In this document: positions 9,906-19,520 of the stretch, piece by piece
Position numbering within the stretch: position 1 is the stretch's first letter
Layout: each line of letters begins with the position of its first letter
NCBI RefSeq assembly: GCF_030815975.1
Contig: NZ_JAUSXL010000002.1
Span: 3,708,501-3,772,500, forward strand
Direction of reading: 5' to 3'
Source: Variovorax paradoxus
GTDB taxonomy: Bacteria; Pseudomonadota; Gammaproteobacteria; Burkholderiales; Burkholderiaceae_C
Length of the DNA stretch: 64,000 bases
Position numbers and translations under genes: made by a program
The notes under the pieces: model-generated
What the model was told of the DNA's origin: nothing
Seen by the model: only the letters and a program-made list of their open reading frames with translations
The model's database searches: none

Positions 9906-10955
9906 TCAAACTTTCGTTGCTGGAAGGTCGGCCGCGCACGGGACGTGCAGCTCGCCAACGGTGACGGAACGCGCCGCCAGCACCGCGCGCAAGGTGGCGC
10001 GCGCCACCGCTTCGGCGGCCATGGTGCCGAGCACGGTCATGCCGGGCCTGGATTCGGACGCGGGCCCTTCGAGCGGAACGCGGCCGGTGGCCAGCGCGAA
10101 CAGCGTGTCGCCGTCGCTCATCGTGTGCACCGGGTTGATGGCGCGCGCGAGGCCGTCGTGCGCCACGCTGGCGAGGCGGTTGGCCTGCACCTTGGTCAGC
10201 ACCGCGTCGGTCGCGATCACGCCGAGCGTGGTGTTGGTGCCCGCGAGCAGCGGCTTGGGCGGCTCGCCGCGCAGCAGGGCGCGGCGCGTGTCGAGCAGCG
10301 CAAGGCCGTCTTCGGTGCGCGCGCCGGCCACCGGCCGCGCGGTGTCGGGATCGATCACGTCGCCCAGCGCGTTGACCGCGATGAGCGCGCCCACCGTCAC
10401 GCCACCCACCGTGACCGAGGCCGTGCCGATGCCGCCCTTCATCGCGCGGTGCACACCGAAGAGCTTGCCCACGAGCGCGCCGCTGCCGGCGCCCACGTTG
10501 CCTTCTTCCGGCGCATTGCGGGTGGCCGCCTCGCAGGCCGCATAGCCGGCCGCGGCATCGGGGCGGATGCGCGCGTCGCCCATGGGCAGGTCGAACAGCA
10601 CGGCGGCCGGCACGATGGGCAGGGTGCCAAAGCGCACGTCCATGCCGATGTTGCGCTCCTCGAGCCAGCGCATCGCCCCGTCGGCCGCGGCCAGGCCCCA
10701 GGCGCTGCCACCGGCCAGCATGATGCCGTGCACCTGCTGTACCAGGTTGCCGGGCGAGAGCAGGTCGGTTTCGCGCGTGCCCGGCGCGGCGCCGCGCACA
10801 TCGACGCCGGCAACCGCCCCTTCGCGGGCGAGGACCACGGTGCAACCGGTGGGCCGGCGCGTGTCGGAAAAATGGCCGACTTCGATGCCGGCCACATCGG
10901 TGATGGCGCCGGAAGACGAAGCAAGGGAAGAGGAAACGGATGACGGAGCAGGCAT
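9906..10955 (-). CDS. P1 family peptidase (DmpA/S58-like aminopeptidase)
   Basis: 349-aa Ntn-hydrolase of the DmpA family, which cleaves itself and then acts as an aminopeptidase or esterase on small or D-amino acid-containing peptides. Conserved features: ITDVAGIEVGHFSD at 18-31, PGTRETDLL, HGIMLAGGSAWGL, and GTNTTLGVIATDA at about 239-251, where autoproteolysis is expected around Thr242, the new N-terminal nucleophile. No signal peptide, so probably cytoplasmic. It is upstream of and close to the TAXI-type binding protein. A shared peptide or amino-amide uptake and hydrolysis role is plausible but unproven. Confidence 0.9.
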   Translation of the reverse strand: MPAPSSVSSSLASSSGAITDVAGIEVGHFSDTRRPTGCTVVLAREGAVAGVDVRGAAPGTRETDLLSPGNLVQQVHGIMLAGGSAWGLAAADGAMRWLEERNIGMDVRFGTLPIVPAAVLFDLPMGDARIRPDAAAGYAACEAATRNAPEEGNVGAGSGALVGKLFGVHRAMKGGIGTASVTVGGVTVGALIAVNALGDVIDPDTARPVAGARTEDGLALLDTRRALLRGEPPKPLLAGTNTTLGVIATDAVLTKVQANRLASVAHDGLARAINPVHTMSDGDTLFALATGRVPLEGPASESRPGMTVLGTMAAEAVARATLRAVLAARSVTVGELHVPCAADLPATKV

Positions 10956-10996
10956 GGCGGCCGATTATGGGACCGCGCCCTCTACGATAGGCCCCC

Positions 10997-12296
10997 ATGA
11001 CAGTTGCAAGAAGTTTCTCTGCGCAAGGCGCGGGACGCCACGTGGTCGTGATCGGCGCGGGCGCCGTGGGCAGCGCGACCGCCATCGAGGCCTTGCGCGC
11101 CGGCCTGCGCGTGACGGTGGTGGAGCCCGGCGAGCCGGGCGGGCCCGCAGGCCACGAGCTACGGCAATGCGGGTTGGCTGTCGTCGCATTCCGTGGTGCC
11201 GCCCGCGCTGCCCGGTGCGTGGCGCAAGGTGCCCGGCTGGCTGGCCGATCCGCTGGGGCCGCTTGCGCTGCGTTGGCGCTATCTGCCGCGGGCCCTGCCC
11301 TGGCTGCTGCGCTACCTGGCCTCGGGCTGGACCGAGGCGCGCGTGCAGCGCACGGCCGACGCGCTGCGCACGCTGCTGGCCGACGCACCGGCGCTGCACG
11401 CCCGGCTCGCCGCCGAGGCCGGGGTGCCGCAGCTCATCGAGCAGCGCGGGCTGCTGCATGCGTACCGCTCGCGTGAGGAGTTCGAGGGCGACGCGCTCGG
11501 CTGGCGCGTGCGCCGGCACACCGGCGTGCAATGGGAGGAATGGGCGGAGCCGGAACTGCGGCAGCGCGAACCCGACCTCGATGCGCGCTACACGCTCGGC
11601 ATCTTCGTGCCCGAGGCCGGGCACTGCCGCAATCCGGGGGCCTACGTGGCGGCGCTGGCGCGGCATGCGCAGGAGGCCGGCGCGCAGCGCGTGGCGGCGC
11701 GCGCCACCGGCTTTCGCATCGAAGGCGGGCGATTGCGCGCGGTGCGCACCGAGGCCGGCGAGATCGCCTGCGACGCCGCCGCCATCTGCGCCGGCGCGCG
11801 CTCGGGCCCGCTGGCCGCGGCGGCCGGATCGGCGGTGCCGCTCGAATCGGAACGCGGCTACCACGTGGTCGTCGAAGGGGCTTCGGTGGGGCCGCGCACG
11901 CCGACCATGGTGGCCGACGGCAAGCTCATCGCGCACTGGATGGACGGCGGCCTGCGCGCGGCCGGCCAGGTCGAGATCGGCGGGCTCGAGGCCGCGCCCG
12001 ACTGGCGGCGCGCCGAGATCCTGCACCGGCATCTGCTGTCGATGTTTCCGGCGCTTGCCATGGAGGCGCCGCAGGCGGCGGCCGTGAAGCACTGGCTCGG
12101 CCACCGGCCCAGCCTGCCCGACGGGCTGCCCTGCATCGGCGCGGCCGCGGCCAGCGCGGACATCGTGCTGGCCTTCGGGCATGGGCACGTCGGCCTGTGC
12201 GGCTCGGCGCGCACCGGCAGGCTCGCGGCGCAATTGCTCGCGGGCACCACGCCCGAGACGGCGCTGGCCCCGTTCGATCCCGCCCGCTTCAGCTGA
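10997..12296 (+). pseudogene. FAD-dependent oxidoreductase (DadA-like), single-base frameshift
   Basis: Would encode about 432 aa of a D-amino-acid dehydrogenase-like flavoprotein. The first 48 codons give the FAD-binding GAGAVGSATAIEAL motif and strand VTVVEPGEPGG. The frame is then lost near 11138-11150 (GGGCCCGCAG), and the family sequence resumes one base later (ATSYGNAGWLSSHSVV) and runs cleanly to 12296, ending with CIGAAAASADIVLAFGHGHVGL, the usual C-terminal FAD contact. Removing one C at 11144-11146 restores a full gene. Downstream codon use is undamaged, so the change is recent or is a sequencing error. The gene is divergent from the P1 peptidase. Two similar C insertions occur in this window. 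Confidence 0.85.
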
Positions 12297-12314
12297 CGGA
12301 AGGCTCGATCTTTC

Positions 12315-12782
12315 TCAGCGGTAGCTCTGGTAGACGCGGCTGCCGCCATCGGCCAGCACGAGCAGCACGTCGTAAGGGTCGCGCCGATCGCCGTACGTGG
12401 CGCCGTCCATGCCTGGCGATCCCACCGGCATGCCGGGCACCGCAAGGCCGATGGCCTTGGGCTTTTCGCGCAGCAGCCTGTGCACCTCGCGCGCGGGCAC
12501 ATGGCCTTCGAGCGCATAGCCGCCGATCAGTCCGGTGTGGCACGAGCCCAGCTTGGCGGGAACGCCGAGCCGGGTGCGCGCGGCGTTGTTGCCATCGTCG
12601 TGCACGCGGGTGGCGAAGCCGTTCGCGTTGAGATGCCTGACCCAGTCCTGGCAGCAGCCGCAGTTCGGGTCTTTCCAGATCTCGACCATCGGCGCGGCGG
12701 CCGATGCGGCCAGCGGCCATGCCGCCGTGGATACAAGCGCGAGCAGCGGGGCGGCGCGCAGAAGAAGGGTGCGTCTTTGCAT
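12315..12782 (-). CDS. DUF411 metal-binding protein, exported
   Basis: 155 aa with an N-terminal signal peptide (basic MQRRTLLLR, hydrophobic core, cleavage near ASA-AA around residue 29). The mature part has the DUF411 hallmark: WKDPNCGCCQDWVRHL with CxCC at 41-44, then CHTGLIGGYALEGHVPA and GLAVPGMPVGSPGM, whose Met/Cys/His residues suit copper or similar metal binding. Family members are often found in copper-resistance loci (called CopG-like); no other copper gene lies here. GAGGAGAACC precedes the ATG at 12782. Likely periplasmic. Confidence 0.88.
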   Translation of the reverse strand: MQRRTLLLRAAPLLALVSTAAWPLAASAAAPMVEIWKDPNCGCCQDWVRHLNANGFATRVHDDGNNAARTRLGVPAKLGSCHTGLIGGYALEGHVPAREVHRLLREKPKAIGLAVPGMPVGSPGMDGATYGDRRDPYDVLLVLADGGSRVYQSYR

Positions 12783-12793
12783 GTGGGTTCTCC

Positions 12794-13072
12794 TCAGGAC
12801 TCCAATTGCGCGCGGGCCTTGTCGACCCACACCTGCAGGTTGTCGAGCAGGTTTTTCTGGCTGAAGGAACAGCTCTCCTCGCTGAACAGCGCGCTCGATT
12901 CGAGGCGGTCGAGCAGGCTCAGCAGCACCTCGCCATAGCGCGGCGGGAGGGCGCTCAGCAGGTCTGTGCTGGCGCGGGCCTCGTTCGACAGCACAACGGC
13001 CGATCCGCCGCCGCCTTGCAGTGCCGCGATGTGGCCGCCGATGGTTTCGAGTTGTCGTGCGGCGATGCTCAT
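12794..13072 (-). CDS. Small hypothetical protein, 92 aa, third gene of GDPD operon
   Basis: A 92-aa soluble protein, start ATG 13072 overlapping the TGA of the GDPD gene (ATGA). Sequence is partly helical: MSIAARQLETIGGHIAAL, a GGGG loop, then LLSALPPRYGEVLLSLLDRLE and a C-terminal helix QKNLLDNLQVWVDKARAQ. It has no signal peptide or membrane span. I do not recognise a family. Two features support it as a real gene: the exact ATGA coupling and good codon use. The same coupling joins the next gene upstream, so all three are probably made together. Confidence 0.7.
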   Translation of the reverse strand: MSIAARQLETIGGHIAALQGGGGSAVVLSNEARASTDLLSALPPRYGEVLLSLLDRLESSALFSEESCSFSQKNLLDNLQVWVDKARAQLES

Positions 13073-14103
13073 GATGAAGCCTTTCCCGGTGGCGGCAGCG
13101 ACAGGCCGCGCTCGCGCACCAGGTCGCGCAGCACGTCGGGGTAGTCGGTGATGAGGCCGTCCACGCCCCAGTCCATCAGCCGCAGCATGTCGGCGCGCTG
13201 GTTCACGGTCCAGGGCAGCACCTTGAGGCCGAGTCCTTGCGCTTCCTTGATGGCAGCCGGTGTGAGGTCGTTGTAGGCCGGCGACCAGATGACAGGCCCG
13301 CCCGCCGCGCCCGCCGCGGCCTTGACCAACTGCGGCGTCGATGCGAACTGAGAGGCGTCGAGCCCGGCCGTCCAGCGGCTGTCCTTGAGCGTGCGCGCGG
13401 AGCTCAGGTAGGCGCGCGGCAACTGCGGCGCGAACTGGCCGACCAGCGCGAGCGTGCGCCAGTCGAAGCTCTGGATGGTCACGCGACTGCCCATTTGCGC
13501 CTTGTCGATTTCGGCGAGCAGGGCGCGCACCACCGGCTCGGGCGCGGCGGTCTCGTCGGGCTTGGTGGGGTCGATCTTGGTTTCGATGTTGAAGCGCACC
13601 GTGGCAGCCGCAGCGCCGCGTGCGCGCACGTGATCGAACAGCGCGGCCAGCGTGGGAATGCGCTCGCCGTCGCGCGGCTGTTGCAGCGCGAACTGCTTGC
13701 CGTAGTTGCTTACGGGGTTCAGGCGGCCGACGTCGTAGCGCTGCAGTTGCGCCAGCGTGAGCGAGCGCACGGTGGCGCCGGTCTTCGGCGGCAGCCAGGC
13801 GCCGTCCGCATCGCGCGTGTGGTCGGGGTTGAGCGCGGTGTCGTGCGAGATCACGACCACGCCGTCGGCCGTGAGCCCGATGTCGAGTTCGAGCGTGTTC
13901 ACGCCCAGGTCGATGGCATTCGAGAACGCCGCCAGCGTGTTCTCGGGCGCGAGCCCCCGTCCGCCGCGGTGTGCCTGCAGGTCGAAGTGCTGCTTGGCCC
14001 TGGGCAGGATGGCCGCGCAGCCCGCGATGAGCAAGGCGCCGGCGATGCAGGCCGCCAGGGTGGCCAAGGCTGGGCGATACGCGCGAAGCAGGGGAGAGGT
14101 CAT
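13069..14103 (-). CDS. Glycerophosphodiester phosphodiesterase family lipoprotein
   Basis: 344 aa; hydrolyses glycerophosphodiesters to glycerol-3-phosphate and alcohol. N-terminal lipoprotein signal with lipobox IAGC (Cys29). TIM-barrel motifs: HRGGRGLAPENTL with His45/Arg46 and Glu54, ELD at 72-74, catalytic His87 in ISHD, and ETKID later. The C-terminus keeps VLPWTVNQRADMLRLMDWGVDGLITDYPD, the family end. It is the middle gene of three, with a 4-bp ATGA overlap on both sides: the DUF1439 gene before it and a 92-aa gene after it. Envelope lipid turnover or phosphate scavenging is the likely role. Confidence 0.93.
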   Translation of the reverse strand: MTSPLLRAYRPALATLAACIAGALLIAGCAAILPRAKQHFDLQAHRGGRGLAPENTLAAFSNAIDLGVNTLELDIGLTADGVVVISHDTALNPDHTRDADGAWLPPKTGATVRSLTLAQLQRYDVGRLNPVSNYGKQFALQQPRDGERIPTLAALFDHVRARGAAAATVRFNIETKIDPTKPDETAAPEPVVRALLAEIDKAQMGSRVTIQSFDWRTLALVGQFAPQLPRAYLSSARTLKDSRWTAGLDASQFASTPQLVKAAAGAAGGPVIWSPAYNDLTPAAIKEAQGLGLKVLPWTVNQRADMLRLMDWGVDGLITDYPDVLRDLVRERGLSLPPPGKASS

Positions 14104-14681
14104 TTGAGCTGTACCTTGATGCCGTCGTCCTGCACCGTGATGTCGCCGATCTCGTAGGTCTTGCGCCCGACGGTGAGCTCCTCGGCCGTGAAGCTGCGCA
14201 GCACCTGCCCCTGCAGCAGTTCCTGCGCCACGAGCGCACCGATCTTCTGCAGGCGCTCCGCATCGCGGCCCTGCACGCCCTGCAGTTCGAGGCGTTCGGC
14301 CTTGGGCTGGTCGAGCCGCAGCGCGCGCGTGGCGGCGTCGTAGCGCAGCGCGCTGCTGACCGAGACCACGCCCTGCACCGGCGAGGCGGCCAGCAAGGGG
14401 CTGGCAATGGTCAGCGTGGCCGTGATGCCCGCGCGGTTGCTGCGTGCGTCGAGGCTCAGTTGCGGGTCGCGCAGCCCGACCATGAAGATCTCGGCATAGC
14501 GCTCGGCCACCGGAAATCGCTTGGCGATCTGCGCCTGCAGCTCATCGCGCGTGGCGGTGTATTCGCTGGTGAAGAAGTTGAAGCCGGCCAGGGCCGACAG
14601 CGGCAATGGCAGGGCCGCGGCGCCCAATAGCGCGCGCAGCATCGAGCGGCGGGAGGTGAAAGGCATGGGGCGGATTTGCAT
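14100..14681 (-). CDS. DUF1439 domain protein, exported
   Basis: 193 aa with a signal peptide (FTSRRSMLRALLGAAALPLPLSALA) and a DUF1439 domain, the family of E. coli YceB. It begins FNFFTSEYTATRDELQAQI and contains DARSNRAG and a terminal KTYEIGDITVQDDGIKVQL. Members form a lipid-cavity (BPI/TULIP-like) fold; function is unclear, possibly lipid handling. No lipobox is seen, unlike YceB. Start: ATG 14681 has GAGGAG only one base upstream; the alternative ATG 14666 has no Shine-Dalgarno at normal distance, so the start is uncertain. The stop overlaps the GDPD start (ATGA). The pairing of a lipid-binding fold with a phosphodiesterase fits envelope lipid metabolism. Confidence 0.85.
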   Translation of the reverse strand: MQIRPMPFTSRRSMLRALLGAAALPLPLSALAGFNFFTSEYTATRDELQAQIAKRFPVAERYAEIFMVGLRDPQLSLDARSNRAGITATLTIASPLLAASPVQGVVSVSSALRYDAATRALRLDQPKAERLELQGVQGRDAERLQKIGALVAQELLQGQVLRSFTAEELTVGRKTYEIGDITVQDDGIKVQLK

Positions 14682-14838
14682 ACTCCTCGGAGCTTGCCAC
14701 AGCCCGCATGGTTCCGGCCACGCTGGGCCGAAGGGCCCTGCAGGCTCCCCATGGCTGCTACGCGAACAGGAAAATTTCCTACGCCACGGCACCGCCGGGC
14801 AGGCCACGTTCGGGTCTTCGGCAAGAAAAAGACGAACG

Positions 14839-15804
14839 ATGCAGGGCACCACGCGAATCGGAATTTCCGGCTGGCGCTATGCGCCATGGCGGGGCCGCTT
14901 CTACCCGAAGGGGCTGGCGCAGCGCCTCGAACTCGACTTTGCCTCGCGCATGCTGCCCACCGTCGAGATCAACGGCTCGTTCTATTCGCTGCAGCGCCCC
15001 GCGTCCTGGCAGGCGTGGCACGACGCGACGCCGGACGATTTCGTGTTTGCGGTGAAGGGTCCGCGCTACATCACTCACAACCTGCGGCTCAGAGAGCCGC
15101 GCAGTGCGCTGGCCAACTTCTTTGCGTCGGGCGTGTTCGCGCTGGGTTCCAAGCTGGGGCCGATTCTTTGGCAGCTGCCGCCATCGTTTGCCTACGACGC
15201 CGCACGCCTCGAGGAATTTTTGTCGCTCCTGCCCCGGGACGGCCGGTCCGCCCTCAGGCTGGCACGGCAGCACAACGAGAAGCTTGCCGACGACCGCGCG
15301 CTGCTGAAGGCGCCCGCAAAGCTGCGCATCCGGCATGCGATGGAAGTGCGGCATGCGAGCTTCGCGAATCCGGACTTCATTGCGATGCTGCGCCGGCACG
15401 GCGTTGCGCTGGTGGTTGCCGACACCGCGGGGCGCTGGCCCCTGCTCGAAGACTTGTGCGCCGACTTCGTCTACATGCGGCTGCATGGCGACAAGGAGCT
15501 CTACGCGAGCGGCTACGACGATGCCGCGCTCGACCGCTGGGCCGAGCGCATCGACGCCTGGCGCCATGGACGCCAGGTGAAGGACGCGAGGCTGGCCGTG
15601 CCCTCGCGCCGGCTGTCCGGGCGCAAGGGGCGCGACGTGTTCTGCTACTTCGACAACGACGTCAAGGTGCACGCGCCCTACGACGCCGCGCACCTGGCGG
15701 CGCGGCTCGGCGTGGCCACCGGCCTGGGGGCGGACGACAGCTTCGAGCCGCCGCCCGGCATGGCCATGCGAAAGCCCGCGCGTGCGCGGGCAGGCAAGAA
15801 GTAG
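14839..15804 (+). CDS. DUF72 domain-containing protein
   Basis: 321 aa TIM-barrel protein of the DUF72 (YecE) family. Visible hallmarks: IGISGWRYAPWRGRFYP at the start, TVEINGSFYSLQ, FAVKGPRYITHNLRL, LGPILWQLPPSF, EVRHASF, and YMRLHGDKELYASGY; FCYFDNDVKVHAPYDA closes the domain. Function is unknown, although Fe-S or metal-related roles have been proposed for relatives. A basic low-complexity end (RKPARARAGKK) follows. ATG 14839 gives the family start; the frame upstream is open but unrelated. Divergent from the DUF1439 operon. Confidence 0.92.
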   Translation: MQGTTRIGISGWRYAPWRGRFYPKGLAQRLELDFASRMLPTVEINGSFYSLQRPASWQAWHDATPDDFVFAVKGPRYITHNLRLREPRSALANFFASGVFALGSKLGPILWQLPPSFAYDAARLEEFLSLLPRDGRSALRLARQHNEKLADDRALLKAPAKLRIRHAMEVRHASFANPDFIAMLRRHGVALVVADTAGRWPLLEDLCADFVYMRLHGDKELYASGYDDAALDRWAERIDAWRHGRQVKDARLAVPSRRLSGRKGRDVFCYFDNDVKVHAPYDAAHLAARLGVATGLGADDSFEPPPGMAMRKPARARAGKK

Positions 15805-15823
15805 CGCGGCTCTGCGTACCGTC

Positions 15824-16577
<754 letters not shown>

Positions 16578-16594
<17 letters not shown>

Positions 16595-17231
16595 GGGATT
16601 TCCTCTCGAGATTCTTGGCGTACAGGCTCACCGGGAAGCACAGCACGAAATAAAGCAGCGCCACGCAGCTGAACACCACGAAGGGCTTGAAGGTGGCGTT
16701 CGAAATCATGCTGCCGGCCTTGGTGAGTTCGACAAAGCCGATCACCGAGGCGAGCGCCGTGCCCTTGATCACCTGCACCAGGAAGCCCACCGTCGGCGCG
16801 ATGGCGATCTTCACGGCCTGCGGCAGGATCACATGGCGCATCTGCTCGCTGAAGCTCAGCGCCAGGCTGCCCGACGCTTCCCACTGGCCCTTGGGAATGG
16901 AGGCCACGCAGCCGCGCCAGATCTCGGTGAGAAAGGCGCTGGTGTAGAGCGTGAGCGCCACGCTGGCCGCGGTCCAGGCCGACACGTCGATGCCGAACAG
17001 CGCAATGCCGAAGTAGGCGAGAAACAACTGCATCAGGAGCGGCGTGCCCTGGAACAGCTGCACGTAGAGGCCGACGGCGCGGCCCATGGCGCTGCCGCCG
17101 CGCAGCCGCAGGAACAGCAGCAGGGCGCCCACCAGCCCGCCCCCGACAAAGGCGATGAGCGACAGCACGACGGTCCAGCGCAGCGCCATCAGCAGGTTGC
17201 GCAGGATGTCCCAGAGAGAAAAATCGACCAT
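16578..17231 (-). CDS. Amino-acid ABC transporter permease (second)
   Basis: 217 aa HisM/GlnP-type inner-membrane subunit. It starts MVDFSLWDILRNLLMALRWTVVLS, has about five hydrophobic helices, the GxPLLMQLFLAYFG segment near the middle, and the coupling loop SLALSFSEQMRHVILPQAVKIAIAP with the conserved pattern after Leu-Pro-Gln-Ala. It ends in a basic tail (AKNLERKSHGRRA). It begins 18 bases after the other permease gene and overlaps the ATPase gene by 17 bp, so translation is coupled. Confidence 0.94.
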
Positions 17232-17249
17232 GGTGGTGGCGTCCTGCGT

Positions 17250-17906
17250 TCAGCGGCCGAAGAAGAATCTCGGCCCGACCCAGTTGAGCAGCCTGCGCAG
17301 CGCAACGGCCAGCGCCAGGTAGAGCAGCGTGGCGACGATGAAGGCCTCGAAGGCGCGGAAGTTGCGGCTCTGGATGAGGTTGGCCGCGTAGCTCAGCTCC
17401 TCGGTGGAGATCTGTCCGCACACGGCCGAGCCCAGCATCACGATGATGATCTGGCTCACCATGGCGGGCCACACCTTCTTGAGCGCCGGCGGCAGCACCA
17501 CGCGGGTGAACACCTGCACCTTGTCGAGTGCCAGGCTCACGGCCGCCTCGATCTGCCCCTTGGGCGTGGCCTCGATGCCGGCGCGGATGATCTCGGTGGA
17601 ATAGGCCCCGAGGTTCATCACCATTGCAATGATCGATGCCGTTTCCGGTGTGAGCTTGATGCCCGCCGCGGGCAGCCCGAAGAAGATGAAGAACAGCTGC
17701 ACGATGAAAGGCGTGTTGCGGATCAGCTCCACATAGCTGCCGACCACCCAGCGAAGCCACGCGGGTCCGCTGGCGCGCGCCCAGGCGCAGGCCACGCCCA
17801 CGGCCATGCCGATGACGGTGGCGATGGCCGTCAGGCCGACCGTCCACGCCACGCCCTTGGCGAGCAGCCGCCAGTCGACAAGAACTGCACCGAAGTCGAA
17901 TTCCAT
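17250..17906 (-). CDS. Amino-acid ABC transporter permease (first)
   Basis: 218 aa, heterodimer partner of the next permease. MEFDFGAVLVDWRLLAKGVAWTVGLT start; ELIRNTPFIVQLFFIFFGLP in the middle; coupling loop GQIEAAVSLALDKVQVFTRVVLPPALKKVWPA. The ATG at 17906 is used; the open frame upstream overlaps the binding protein and is not permease-like. It lies 31 bases behind the binding-protein gene. Together with the ATPase and the binding protein it makes a complete importer. Confidence 0.94.
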   Translation of the reverse strand: MEFDFGAVLVDWRLLAKGVAWTVGLTAIATVIGMAVGVACAWARASGPAWLRWVVGSYVELIRNTPFIVQLFFIFFGLPAAGIKLTPETASIIAMVMNLGAYSTEIIRAGIEATPKGQIEAAVSLALDKVQVFTRVVLPPALKKVWPAMVSQIIIVMLGSAVCGQISTEELSYAANLIQSRNFRAFEAFIVATLLYLALAVALRRLLNWVGPRFFFGR

Positions 17907-17937
17907 GGCCGCGCCTTTGTTCGAGGTTCGGCGACGC

Positions 17938-18747
17938 TCAGACCGGCAGGTCGCCGGCGGCCTTGCCAAGCCACTTCTTCGACATGGCGTCCAGCGTGCC
18001 GTCCTTCTTGGCGGCGGCAATGATCTCGTTGACCTTGGTCTTCAATGCGGTTTCGCCCTTGGCCACGCCCACGAAGCAGGGGCTGTCCTTGAGCAGCAGC
18101 TTGAATTCGGCACTCACCTTCGGATTCTTGGCGAGCATGTCGCCGGCGACTGCCGCGCTGGTCGCCAGGGTCTGCGTCTGGCCGGCCACGAAGGCCGCGA
18201 TGGTCGCGTTGTTGTCCTCGAAGCGGCGGTAGTCGACGTTCGGCGGCGCCACCTTGTTCAGTTCCTGGTCTTCCATCGCGCCGCGTGTCACGGCGACGGT
18301 CTTGCCGGCCATGTCGGCAAAGCTGGTGAGCTTCATGCTCTTGGCCGCATACACGGCCTGGAAGAAGGGCGCGTAGGCGGCGGAGAAGTCGATCACCTTC
18401 TCGCGCTCGGCGTTCTTGCCGAGCGTGGAGATCACGAGGTCGGCCTTGCGGGTCTGCAGATAGGGAATGCGGTTGGCGCTGGTCACGGGCACCAGCTCGA
18501 CCTTGACGCCCAGCTTGGCGCCGATCAGCTCGGCCATTTCCACGTCGAGGCCCTGGGGCTTCATGTTCTTGTCCACCGAGCCGTACGGCGGGTAGTCGGT
18601 GGGCACCGCGATCTTGATGGTCTTGGCCTTGAGCACGTTGTCCAGGGCGTTCTGGGCCTGGGCGGTGCCGGCCGCGGCCAGCATGGCGACGGAAGCAAGC
18701 GCGAGCGTGAGGTGGCGTTTGGACGAAGAGAACGATGGGTGGGTCAT
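17938..18747 (-). CDS. Amino-acid ABC transporter substrate-binding protein
   Basis: 269 aa periplasmic binding protein, family 3 (SBP_bac_3). Signal peptide KRHLTLALASVAMLAAAGTAQAQ with cleavage after AQA. Domain start TIKIAVPTDYPPYGSVDKN and LDVEMAELIGAKLGVKVELV are typical, as are DLVISTLGKNAEREKVIDFSAAY and a C-terminal LDAMSKKWLGKAAGDL. The acidic and Arg ligand contacts for alpha-amino acids seem present (RKADLVIS), so an amino acid is the probable ligand. GGAGCCCTGCT precedes the ATG at 18747, which overlaps the stop of the GntR gene (ATGA). Confidence 0.94.
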   Translation of the reverse strand: MTHPSFSSSKRHLTLALASVAMLAAAGTAQAQNALDNVLKAKTIKIAVPTDYPPYGSVDKNMKPQGLDVEMAELIGAKLGVKVELVPVTSANRIPYLQTRKADLVISTLGKNAEREKVIDFSAAYAPFFQAVYAAKSMKLTSFADMAGKTVAVTRGAMEDQELNKVAPPNVDYRRFEDNNATIAAFVAGQTQTLATSAAVAGDMLAKNPKVSAEFKLLLKDSPCFVGVAKGETALKTKVNEIIAAAKKDGTLDAMSKKWLGKAAGDLPV

Positions 18748-19520
18748 AGCAGGGCTCCTAGGTAAGTCGATGAATCGGTGTCGTCGGGGGAAGGCGTGGT
18801 GGCCTTGCGCCGCCTCGGCCTGGCCGCGGTGGTCTTCTTCTGTTGCAGCGGCGCCAGCGCATCGCGCAGCTGCGCGAGCGGATCGGTGGGCGCCTGCACG
18901 CGCAGCGCTGATTGCACCGTACCGATGTGCGCGGCCATCAGCGCCTCGGCGGCGGCGTGGTCGCCCCGTTCGAGCGCGGCGACAATCTGAACGTGGTCCT
19001 CGCACGATTGCACGGCGTCGTGCGTGGACTGGTAGAGCATGGCGATCAGCGTGGTGCGCGCCGTGAAGTCGCGCAAGGTGTCGGCCAGCAGCGTGTTGCC
19101 CAGGCATTCGGCCAGGCACACATGGAAATCGCCGAGCAGGAAGCTGCGGTTGCCGACGTCGCTCTCTTTCAGTGCGGCCTTTTCACGCTGCAGGTGCGCC
19201 TTCAGTTGGCGCAGCGCGGCCTTGTCGATCTTGCCGGTGCTGCCCGTACTACGGATCAGGCCCAACTCGATGACGCGGCGCGCCTCGAAGGCTTCGCGCG
19301 CCTCGTCCTGCGACGGCTCGATCACGAACCAGCCGCGCCGCGCGCTCACCGTGACGATGCCGCGCGCCGCCAGCCGGGTGAGCGCCTCCCGCACGATGGT
19401 GCGGCTGCAGTCGAACAGCATGGCCAGCGGCTGTTCGCCCAGGCGCGAGCCCGGCGCGAGCTTCTGCGCCATCACCGCCTCGACGATGCGTGCACTGATT
19501 TCGGATGCGGATGTAGACAT
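18744..19520 (-). CDS. GntR family regulator, FCD (FadR) subfamily, first gene of ABC operon
   Basis: 258 aa. N-terminal winged HTH: ISARIVEAVMAQKLAPGSRLGEQPLA, then SRTIVREALTRLAARGIVTVSARRGWFV. The C-terminal all-helical FCD ligand domain runs from about 85 to 225, with His residues placed for metal (FHVCLAECLGN, DHVQIVAALERGD, MAAHI). A disordered basic end (KKTTAARPRRRKATTPSPDD) follows. ATG 19520 is used; ATG 19526 and TTG 19550 are alternatives in frame. Being first in the operon, with an inverted repeat over its start, it probably represses its own transporter operon until the substrate or a metabolite binds. Confidence 0.92.
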   Translation of the reverse strand: MSTSASEISARIVEAVMAQKLAPGSRLGEQPLAMLFDCSRTIVREALTRLAARGIVTVSARRGWFVIEPSQDEAREAFEARRVIELGLIRSTGSTGKIDKAALRQLKAHLQREKAALKESDVGNRSFLLGDFHVCLAECLGNTLLADTLRDFTARTTLIAMLYQSTHDAVQSCEDHVQIVAALERGDHAAAEALMAAHIGTVQSALRVQAPTDPLAQLRDALAPLQQKKTTAARPRRRKATTPSPDDTDSSTYLGALL

